10,028 nucleotides of DNA from JBCCRH01 sp039208045 (lineage in GTDB: Bacteria; Bacteroidota; Bacteroidia; Chitinophagales; Saprospiraceae). The number at the start of each line of letters is the position of its first letter. Position 1 is the first letter of the stretch. The stretch spans positions 1-10,028 of the forward strand of contig JBCCRH010000218.1 in the NCBI GenBank assembly GCA_039208045.1. Reading direction: 5' to 3'. The notes under the pieces are model-generated. The model was not told the origin of the DNA, did no database searches, and worked only from the letters and a program-made list of their open reading frames with translations. Below are positions 1 to 5,395 of the stretch, piece after piece. The position numbers and the translations under genes are program-made.

Positions 1-1
1 C

Positions 2-178
2 AACGACGAAGGAGCCCTTCCATTTTTGTTCTCTGCCTACCAGATTTTTGAAAGAATTGGTTCGCCGAATAAGGATAGGGCAGTGAGCCAGTTACGTGGC
101 ATTATAGAGCGGATCGGGGAAGAACGCTTTAATGAAATTGTTGAAAAACTGATGAGCGATAATAACCAGGAAGCATAA
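2..178 (+). CDS. C-terminal fragment of an unrecognised protein
   Basis: The gene starts upstream of the window. Only the last 58 codons are visible, in the frame that begins at base 2 and ends with TAA at 176-178. The fragment is soluble and probably helical, with amphipathic stretches (ALPFLFSAYQIFERIG, then LRGIIERIGEERFNEIVEKL) and no membrane segment, cysteine cluster or catalytic motif. It ends 15 bp before the next gene and is probably co-transcribed with it. I do not recognise the family and assign no function. The open frame up to the window edge and the close spacing to the next gene support it being real. Confidence 0.6.
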   Translation, partial: NDEGALPFLFSAYQIFERIGSPNKDRAVSQLRGIIERIGEERFNEIVEKLMSDNNQEA

Positions 179-193
179 CTTAAAATTTCTACT

Positions 194-637
194 ATGGATA
201 TACTAACGAAAGCAGCAACCATCATCGGCAAAGGCTTCTGGAAGCACAAGCGGGCGGAAGCCTTTAAAAGCGACTTGGTCGGGGCATTGATTGATTGGGT
301 GGAGCCTCTTTTTTTGACGAGTGAGCCGGAGCTAAAGGAAGCACTAGCAGAAGGGCCTGCTAGTCCGGAAACGGAGGGTAAATTGGAAGAGCACTTAAAA
401 GCGTATGCCGAGCAACACCCCGAATTTCTAAAAGCATTAGAAGAAAAGCTACGGCCCATCACCCGTAAAAATGTGGCTGAACTGGATAGTGCAACCAATA
501 TCGTGGAGGGCGATGTGCAAATCGGGGATGAGGGAAGTACGGATCAAGGGGTGGATGAAAAGAATGTGCTGCGTACCAGTGGGGAGAAAACGGAGATTAA
601 GGGGGGCTTGCGAATTGGGGATCGGAAGAAGGAGTAA
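194..637 (+). CDS. Hypothetical 147-aa protein, helical N-terminus and IGD-motif tail
   Basis: The function is not recognised. Residues 1-90 look helical, with a repeated pattern of leucines and acidic residues (EPELKEALAEGPASPETE, then EEHLKAYAEQHPEFLKALEEKL). The tail from about residue 100 differs: it is polar and glycine-rich and carries two similar turns, VEGDVQIGD near 103-111 and IKGGLRIGD near 135-143. It has no signal peptide or membrane segment, so it is probably cytoplasmic. Small Bacteroidota proteins with a leucine/acidic helical module and a GDVxIGD-like tail recall the adaptor modules of some conflict-system proteins, but that is only a loose resemblance. The ATG at 194 follows the upstream stop by 15 bp, suggesting one transcript. 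A strong terminator lies about 190 bp downstream. Confidence 0.65.
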   Translation: MDILTKAATIIGKGFWKHKRAEAFKSDLVGALIDWVEPLFLTSEPELKEALAEGPASPETEGKLEEHLKAYAEQHPEFLKALEEKLRPITRKNVAELDSATNIVEGDVQIGDEGSTDQGVDEKNVLRTSGEKTEIKGGLRIGDRKKE

Positions 638-650
638 ACATAGCCCTTTA

Positions 651-663
651 CCAAAAACCGAAG
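651..663 (+). repeat. 13-bp direct repeat, copy 1
   Basis: CCAAAAACCGAAG occurs here and again, identically, at 909-921. A near-copy lacking one A (CCAAAACCCGAA) lies at 672-683. The exact copies bracket the candidate small RNA and its terminator. The function is unknown; it could be the remains of a mobile or repetitive element, a protein-binding site, or chance in a low-complexity gap. Confidence 0.5.
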
Positions 664-713
664 GATTTCTACCAAAACCCGAAACATAGGGGCTATTGGT
701 CGAAAGCGGCAGA

Positions 714-740
714 TTGTCGATGCGGAGCGCGTTATATTTG
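714..740 (+). promoter_or_regulatory. Candidate Bacteroidota promoter for the possible small RNA
   Basis: TATATTTG at 733-740 matches the Bacteroidota -7 consensus TAnnTTTG. A TTG at 714-716 stands 16 nt upstream, slightly closer than the usual TTG-to-TAnnTTTG spacing of about 17-23. Transcription would start near 744. The element precedes no protein gene but is followed at 823-868 by a strong terminator. Roughly two such octamers are expected by chance per strand in 10 kb, so the call rests on its intergenic position and the downstream terminator. Confidence 0.4.
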
Positions 741-743
741 AAT

Positions 744-868
744 CGTTCAATTGTGCGAACAAGATTTTTTTTAGTGGCTTCTAGCCCATCGAACACAAAA
801 ACTTTAATGCTAGTAGTATTATGCTCCAAGCAATGCTTTGAATAAGCGCTTGGGGCTTTTTGTTTTTT
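744..868 (+). ncRNA. Candidate structured small RNA, about 125 nt
   Basis: The interval between the TATATTTG element and the T-tract can fold into successive hairpins. TTGT/ACAA at 751-762 closes a GCGA tetraloop. GGCT/AGCC at 776-786 has a 3-nt loop. A 7-bp stem with one G-U pair lies at 805-821. The terminator hairpin ends the series. No plausible peptide gene is seen inside. It could be a stand-alone sRNA or a cis-acting leader or attenuator for the polysaccharide genes that start 172 bp later. No known RNA family is recognised, and this is inference from signals and folding by eye. Confidence 0.35.
823..868 (+). terminator. Strong rho-independent terminator
   Basis: The outer stem pairs GCTCCAAGC (823-831) with GCTTGGGGC (848-856), nine pairs including one G-U. 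After a three-base AAT bulge, an inner stem pairs GCTT (835-838) with AAGC (844-847) around the loop TGAAT. The stem is followed at once by TTTTTGTTTTTT (857-868). This is a textbook intrinsic terminator on the + strand. It ends either the possible small RNA or read-through from the upstream hypothetical genes, and it separates them from the polysaccharide block. Confidence 0.75.
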
Positions 869-888
869 GGCCCCTACGCTTCGCTCCT

Positions 889-903
889 GCCTACCGGATA
901 GGC
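889..903. repeat. Short palindrome GCCTA-CCGGA-TAGGC
   Basis: A 5-bp inverted repeat flanks a CCGGA loop and sits just after the terminator and the segment CTACGCTTCGCTCC. Its setting between repeats suggests a degraded repetitive extragenic element, but it is too short to assign to a family. Confidence 0.3.
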
Positions 904-908
904 CAAAT

Positions 909-921
909 CCAAAAACCGAAG
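909..921 (+). repeat. 13-bp direct repeat, copy 2
   Basis: This is an exact second copy of CCAAAAACCGAAG (first at 651-663), 258 bp away. It leads into a stretch in which CGAA recurs at 917, 926, 938, 952 and 959. The role is unknown. Confidence 0.5.
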
Positions 922-972
922 CATTCGAACCGATTTCCGAAATCTCTTCTCCGAATATCGAAAGTGTCCCGG

Positions 973-999
973 TTGCGCTGCACATCCCGCCTACATTTG
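973..999 (+). promoter_or_regulatory. Candidate promoter of the polysaccharide gene block
   Basis: TACATTTG at 992-999 matches the Bacteroidota -7 consensus TAnnTTTG. TTG at 973-975 lies 16 nt upstream, the same spacing as in the other candidate promoter in this gap. Transcription would start near 1003 and give a leader of about 38 nt before the ATG at 1041. An A-rich stretch with AGAGAG precedes the start codon. The position immediately ahead of a long co-directional gene block makes this the best candidate for the operon promoter. Confidence 0.5.
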
Positions 1000-1040
1000 T
1001 AGCAGAACAAAACAACAATCATTAATTAAAAGAGAGCATA

Positions 1041-2414
1041 ATGACTATACAAGCTACACAACTAGAACGCATCACAAGAATTAGAGCGGCGCATTCTTAT
1101 CCTTCGCATGCAACAAATGAGCGCATTATTACAAGGCTTCTACACCATGAAGCGACAATGGCGGTAGTGGGCTTGGGCTATGTTGGCCTACCCATTGCCT
1201 TAGCATTTGCTAAGACTATTCCGGTGATCGGTTTCGATATCAAAGCCGACCGGGTAGCCTTAATGCAAAAGCAAATCGACCCTTCTGGGGAGCTGCCAAA
1301 AGCAGCATTTGCGGACAAGCACATGGCGTACACTTCCAGAGTGGCAGATTTAGCGAAAGCGAGCTTTTACATCGTGGCGGTACCTACTCCGGTGGGAAAA
1401 GATAAGCTGCCCAACTTGCACGCCCTCAAGGCGGCCACGCATAGCATCGCGACGGTGCTACAGGCAGGCGACTATGTGGTATTCGAATCGACAGTTTATC
1501 CGGGCTGTACCGAGGAGGTGTGTGTGCCGATCTTGGAAGAAGTATCAGGCTTGAAGCTGAATACCGACTTTAAAATTGGCTATTCACCAGAGCGCATTAA
1601 TCCGGGGGACAAGCGAAATACGCTGACTTCCATCACCAAAATTGTATCGGGAAGTGATGAGGGGGCCAGAAAAGAGATTGCAGATGTCTACAGCCATATT
1701 ATCGAAGCGGGTGTATTTGAGGCCACATCGATCAAAGTGGCAGAGGCGGCGAAGATTGTGGAAAACACCCAGCGCGATGTCAATATTGGCCTGATGAATG
1801 AGTTATCGAATATCTTCAAGGCGATGGGCATCAATACGCTGGATGTGTTGGAAGCAGCGGGCACGAAGTGGAACTTCCTGAACTTTTATCCGGGCTTAGT
1901 CGGCGGCCATTGCATTGGAGTAGACCCGTACTACTTGGCTTACAAGGCAAAAAGTTTGGGTGTGGAGCCCAATATCATCCTGCATACGCGCCATACCAAT
2001 GACGATATGCCATCTGAGCTAGCTCATCGCATTTTTGAAGCTTTGGCAGCAAAAGGCATCTCGCCAGCAGGTGCGCGGATACTGGTGCGCGGCATTACCT
2101 TCAAGGAAAATGTGCAAGATATTCGCAATTCTAAAACAGCAGAAATGGTGCAACACCTGATGGCACAACATGCAGAAGTAGCGGTGGAGGACCCATTGGC
2201 CATACCAAGCGAAGTGCTGGAAACCTACGGCATCCTGATGGTTGATCGGCCTCAGGGGCAATACGATGCGATTGTGCTGGCAGTACCTCACGATGCCTTT
2301 AGAGCAGATGGATTGCCATTTTACAGCACTTACGGCGGCGATGAACCGATCCTGTTTGATGTGCGCGGTATCTATAGGGACGAGGTAAAGGAGGTGGATT
2401 ACCACACTTTGTAG
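1041..2414 (+). CDS. Nucleotide-sugar 6-dehydrogenase (TviB/WbpA type)
   Basis: This is a member of the UDP-glucose/GDP-mannose dehydrogenase family, which oxidises C6 of a nucleotide sugar with two NAD+ to give a uronic acid donor in the cytoplasm. The Rossmann motif GLGYVG is at residues 44-49 and the acidic NAD-ribose region GFDI at 64-67. ESTVYPG is at 149-155, YSPERINPGDK at 181-191 and the lysine/asparagine helix KVAEAAKIVENTQRD at 232-246. The catalytic cysteine is C291 in GGHCIGVDPYY. The C-terminal UDP-binding domain carries TFKENVQDIRNSK at 353-365. The overall pattern is closest to the UDP-GalNAc or UDP-GlcNAc dehydrogenases, but the exact substrate cannot be read from sequence. 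The first 39 residues are an extension beyond the usual start; an in-frame ATG at residue 40 is possible. It would feed the synthase encoded downstream. Confidence 0.93.
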   Translation: MTIQATQLERITRIRAAHSYPSHATNERIITRLLHHEATMAVVGLGYVGLPIALAFAKTIPVIGFDIKADRVALMQKQIDPSGELPKAAFADKHMAYTSRVADLAKASFYIVAVPTPVGKDKLPNLHALKAATHSIATVLQAGDYVVFESTVYPGCTEEVCVPILEEVSGLKLNTDFKIGYSPERINPGDKRNTLTSITKIVSGSDEGARKEIADVYSHIIEAGVFEATSIKVAEAAKIVENTQRDVNIGLMNELSNIFKAMGINTLDVLEAAGTKWNFLNFYPGLVGGHCIGVDPYYLAYKAKSLGVEPNIILHTRHTNDDMPSELAHRIFEALAAKGISPAGARILVRGITFKENVQDIRNSKTAEMVQHLMAQHAEVAVEDPLAIPSEVLETYGILMVDRPQGQYDAIVLAVPHDAFRADGLPFYSTYGGDEPILFDVRGIYRDEVKEVDYHTL

Positions 2415-2424
2415 CTCACACTCA

Positions 2425-2435
2425 AACTAGCATTA
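2425..2435 (+). promoter_or_regulatory. Shared translation-initiation motif, copy 1
   Basis: AACTAGCATTA ends two bases before the ATG at 2438. The same 11 bases sit at exactly the same distance before the ATG at 5396, and a close variant (ACTAGCCATT) directly precedes the ATG at 4252. There is no Shine-Dalgarno here, so this may be the ribosome entry context or a common regulator site. Confidence 0.45.
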
Positions 2436-2437
2436 TA

Positions 2438-4246
2438 ATGAAAACTACTATACTTTTTCTGCTCGGCCTTGTCACTGGCTCAGTACTTCCGGCGCAGCAA
2501 GCGCAGCCAGTGCAATTCGCTACCAGCATGGACCAGCAGCTCTACGAGGCCACCCAGCAACTGCTCAATATCTACCAAAAGCACTACCAAGCAGCGGCAG
2601 CGGCAACGACCGATATGCAGCCCATTATCGACCTTTTTCAGTACTCCTTTGTGCAAACAGATACCTTGGCGTCGCAATATTTGCAATACAAAAGTGCGGT
2701 AGCACGCAAAGAAACGGGCTTGCAGTTTCACTCGTCCTTTACGTCGCAGTCGGTGCAAAATCAGGCGAAGGAAGCACTCCATACCATCGGTACGGGGCCT
2801 ATGGCACGGGTCGGTGTGGAGTGGAATATGCTCGAATCGGGGCTGTTAAAAAGCAGTGCTAACAAAAGAATTGCGGAGGTAGACTGGCAAATTTTTGAGC
2901 TGACTCGGCAGCACGAGGCGCAGGCCGATAATTATGCCTATCAGTACAATTACATCATTCAGCAGTTTAACCATAGCAAAGTGGAGCTGTTGCAGCAACG
3001 GAGTGCCTTTTTGGAGCTTGCCCTAACAATCGTGGAGCAGCTCTACCTGACGCATCAGCTCAGCTACCAGGAAGTATTGGAGTATCGCCGCAAACTAGAG
3101 GAAAGCAAGGTTTTAGCGAAAGCGTACGCCAAATACAATAGCACGCCGGTGCCGACTAGCGATAGTGCGCCACCTACGTGGAATGCCCAAACCCTACCCG
3201 TACTAAGCATCAAGCTAACAAACTTGCTGCAAGAAGAAGCCCAAGAGGCCGAGATGCACACCTTGCGCCAGCTCCAAAAAGAGAAGGTGGATTTATTACA
3301 AAACCCTGCTCTAAACTGGCGATTGAACACCCGCTTCAGCTACAATTTTCAATTCGATAATGCCGCGCCAACGGAAGGTTTTCCCACTTTAGGCATTGCC
3401 TTTAGCATGCCCATTCGCTTCAACAAACAAGACCGAGCAGCCTTGGCCCAGATCGAAAAAGCACAAATCGACCAAGCAACCGCTACTCACCTGTACAACA
3501 ACAAAAAGGAGCTGCTCAACCTTTACCAAGAATACAACTATACGCTGAAACAATACATTCGCTTTTTGCACCAGCAAGAAGAATTGGAAGAAAAAATAAG
3601 AATCGAACGAGCACTATTGGGCCACCACTCTACACCAACAAGTCCGATGCCGCTGCTTCAATACTATGATGTGAGTTTAGAAACGACCTTGGAGTTGATT
3701 GACCTAAAGCAGCAACTCTATCTCCGACTATTGAAGATGTACACGCTCCAGCCCAAGGTGGATTTGGCGAGTGTCTTGGCATCCATCCCTACCCAGCATA
3801 TTGAGCGAAAGCTGGCAGGGAAGCGCCTCTTGCTATTCGTCGAGTCGGATGTGCATCGCCTGGGTTCTTCGAGTTATTATGTGGAGTACCTCAAGAAAAA
3901 TGAGCTGGAAACCATTCTACTCCCGGCCGATGCCGACCCAAGCTGGCTGACCTACTTCCAAACCAGAGGCTTCGAAGTATGGACGGAGCAAGCACTCAGT
4001 ATGGCGACAGGCACCTATCGCTTTAAGAACCACCACATTGTGCTTAGCGCAAATGATAAAGCACGACCCACTTCGCATACCTACGCCATGGTCAAAACGG
4101 ATGGTTTCCAGGTACGCTATGAATTAGAAAAATGGATGCATGAGCAGTGCTATCAATTCAAAACGACGCATTTCCTATTTGTCGGGATTGCCTCGCTTCA
4201 TCAAATGGAGAACCAATTGCTTGATCTACAAGCGAATAATTACTAG
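2438..4246 (+). CDS. TolC-like outer-membrane export protein with an extra C-terminal domain
   Basis: It begins with a signal peptide (MKTTILFLLGLVTGSVLPAQ) and continues as a glutamine-rich, helix-dominated protein. Two halves each contain long helical stretches (about residues 140-235 and 330-440) and beta-strand-like stretches (about 92-135, and 295-328 including FPTLGIAFSMPIRF). This is the pattern of the TolC/outer-membrane efflux family. At 602 residues it is longer than the usual 420-480. The excess is a compact C-terminal domain from about 458 to 602 with alternating strands and helices (KRLLLFVESD, ETILLPADAD, HHIVLSAND, THFLFVGIASL), whose function I do not recognise. It lies 23 bp after the dehydrogenase and 5 bp before a HlyD-like gene, so it is probably the outer-membrane exit duct of the system. 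TolC assignment is by pattern rather than by a single diagnostic motif. Confidence 0.75.
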   Translation: MKTTILFLLGLVTGSVLPAQQAQPVQFATSMDQQLYEATQQLLNIYQKHYQAAAAATTDMQPIIDLFQYSFVQTDTLASQYLQYKSAVARKETGLQFHSSFTSQSVQNQAKEALHTIGTGPMARVGVEWNMLESGLLKSSANKRIAEVDWQIFELTRQHEAQADNYAYQYNYIIQQFNHSKVELLQQRSAFLELALTIVEQLYLTHQLSYQEVLEYRRKLEESKVLAKAYAKYNSTPVPTSDSAPPTWNAQTLPVLSIKLTNLLQEEAQEAEMHTLRQLQKEKVDLLQNPALNWRLNTRFSYNFQFDNAAPTEGFPTLGIAFSMPIRFNKQDRAALAQIEKAQIDQATATHLYNNKKELLNLYQEYNYTLKQYIRFLHQQEELEEKIRIERALLGHHSTPTSPMPLLQYYDVSLETTLELIDLKQQLYLRLLKMYTLQPKVDLASVLASIPTQHIERKLAGKRLLLFVESDVHRLGSSSYYVEYLKKNELETILLPADADPSWLTYFQTRGFEVWTEQALSMATGTYRFKNHHIVLSANDKARPTSHTYAMVKTDGFQVRYELEKWMHEQCYQFKTTHFLFVGIASLHQMENQLLDLQANNY

Positions 4247-4251
4247 CCATT

Positions 4252-5307
4252 ATGAAAAACTTTAGTTTCAAAAAGAAAGCTTCGGTTATCCGAACCTTAA
4301 AAGAACCGCCCAAGCCTAAACAAGGCTTCAACTGGCAACGCTGGATGTGGATCGGTATCCTGGGATTTATTGCCTTCCAAATCGGCCACCGAGTGTACAA
4401 GGGGTTGGCGAAGACGGAGGCAGAAGGGCAAGTGGAGTTTGGCAAGCAGATCGTCACCTTTGTGCAGGATATACAGCTGATGGAATTGCAAGTCAAAGAA
4501 GGGGATCGGGTGGCGCAGGGAGATACCTTGTTTTGGTACAAAAATGAAATAGATCCCGAAACCGATAATCACCTTTCGATCAAAGGGAGTAGCCCGGTGG
4601 AGTGGGTAGAACGCGAGCGCTTGCAGGTAGAAGGAAAGATAGCATTGAAAAAGATAGAAGAAAAAGCAACAGGACAGCGGCTGTCCTTGGCACACGAAAC
4701 CTACCAAGAACAAAAGGAATTGGTGCTGCTCGGCGTGACGAATAAAGGCGATCGCCTGATCGGTTTGCAAGATGAAATCGCACGCCACCAAACGAGCATC
4801 AAGACGATCCGAAAAGAGATCGAATACCTAAAGCGATATAGACGAAAATTGCGCAAGCAAGCAGAACAGATACAGGTGCTTCACCGTGGACAGTATGAGC
4901 ATATTGGGACGACCCAAGCGTATATCGCGCAAAAATCAGGCATTATCGGTCGCATCAATTTCGAGAACTTCGAAATTTGCTACGAGCAACAGGAGCTACT
5001 CACGATCCATCAGCCCGAAACCCTTCGCATACGCGCCTACTTCGACCAAGAAGAAATTCCCTACCTCCAGCAAGGCGACATCGTCGATGTCTTCTTCCCG
5101 GACGGTAGTGAGAGCAAGGGCCTGGTGCATCATTTCCACATTTCAACCTACGCAGTACCTTCTGAATTTCAGAAAAAATACGAGCCAACAGAGCGCAATA
5201 TTGTAGTCGACATTTTACCCCTACACGAAGCGGAGGCAGCGCGCTGGGAACAGTACTACAAAATGACGGTAAAGCTATCAAAAAGCCGCTACCAACTTTT
5301 CCCATAA
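4252..5307 (+). CDS. HlyD-like membrane fusion protein
   Basis: This is probably an inner-membrane-anchored periplasmic adaptor. A cytoplasmic basic N-terminus is followed by one membrane segment at about 31-48 (WMWIGILGFIAFQIGHRV). The first half of a lipoyl-like domain is at about 74-96 (MELQVKEGDRVAQGDTLFWY). A long charged coiled coil runs over about 116-210, and the second lipoyl half is at about 226-252 (AQKSGIIGRINFENFEI). A beta-barrel domain follows at about 258-299 (LRIRAYFDQEEIPYLQQGDIVDVFF). The length of 351 residues is ordinary for the family. No ABC transporter is nearby. The partners on either side are a TolC-like protein and, two genes on, a GT2 synthase, which suggests a role like Alg44 or rhizobial BgsB, linking a synthase to the periplasmic export path. 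No PilZ domain is present, unlike Alg44. The start at 4252 lies 5 bp after the upstream stop. Confidence 0.82.
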   Translation: MKNFSFKKKASVIRTLKEPPKPKQGFNWQRWMWIGILGFIAFQIGHRVYKGLAKTEAEGQVEFGKQIVTFVQDIQLMELQVKEGDRVAQGDTLFWYKNEIDPETDNHLSIKGSSPVEWVERERLQVEGKIALKKIEEKATGQRLSLAHETYQEQKELVLLGVTNKGDRLIGLQDEIARHQTSIKTIRKEIEYLKRYRRKLRKQAEQIQVLHRGQYEHIGTTQAYIAQKSGIIGRINFENFEICYEQQELLTIHQPETLRIRAYFDQEEIPYLQQGDIVDVFFPDGSESKGLVHHFHISTYAVPSEFQKKYEPTERNIVVDILPLHEAEAARWEQYYKMTVKLSKSRYQLFP

Positions 5308-5319
5308 AGCATGGCCCGC

Positions 5320-5346
5320 GCTCAGTGGATTTGTAATCCGCGAGGC
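5320..5346. repeat. REP-like imperfect palindrome
   Basis: GCTCAGTGGATT (5320-5331) and AATCCGCGAGGC (5335-5346) pair at 10 of 12 positions, counting G-U pairs, around a TGT loop. It sits in the 88-bp gap between the HlyD-like and TackOD1 genes. There is no T-tract, so it is not a standard terminator. It could be a repetitive extragenic palindrome, an mRNA-stabilising hairpin between two operon segments, or a protein-binding site. Similar GGATTTGTAATCC cores seem familiar from Bacteroidota intergenic repeats, but that is recollection only. Confidence 0.4.
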
Positions 5347-5382
5347 CCTGAAACTTATTTTCGTTGCACACTTAACCATCCC

Positions 5383-5393
5383 AACTAGCATTA
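5383..5393 (+). promoter_or_regulatory. Shared translation-initiation motif, copy 2
   Basis: AACTAGCATTA is identical to 2425-2435 and also ends two bases before a start codon (ATG at 5396). This fixes the choice of start for the TackOD1 gene and suggests common translational handling of genes in this block. Confidence 0.45.
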
Positions 5394-5395
5394 CC

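Larger units (their letters stand above)
638..1040. other. 403-bp intergenic region without a convincing protein gene
   Basis: No convincing protein gene is seen on either strand. A 189-codon open frame on the - strand crosses the gap, but it runs into the 147-aa gene and has composition unlike a real protein. The region holds three near-copies of CCAAAA(A)CCGAA, two TAnnTTTG-type promoter elements, several small hairpins, a strong intrinsic terminator and a short palindrome (GCCTA-CCGGA-TAGGC). CGAA occurs five times between 917 and 962. Each of these is listed separately. Confidence 0.7.

Noticed and set aside
449..1018. 189-codon open frame on the - strand
   Set aside because: It overlaps the end of the 147-aa gene, crosses a strong + strand terminator and repeat DNA, and its product has no family-like pattern. 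It is likely a chance open frame.
2438..5307. Type I protein secretion or drug efflux system
   Set aside because: TolC and HlyD components are present, but no ABC or RND pump gene is in the window and the neighbours are polysaccharide genes.
5318..5350. tRNA-like segment (GCTCAGTGGATTTGTAATCC resembles a D-arm plus a TGT anticodon arm)
   Set aside because: There is no D-loop spacing, no T-arm (GGTTCGAATCC) and no acceptor stem. It is better described as a palindrome.
5353..5365. Weak promoter-like TATTTTCG before the TackOD1 gene
   Set aside because: It has one mismatch to TAnnTTTG in a defined position and no convincing upstream TTG, so it is not distinguishable from chance.
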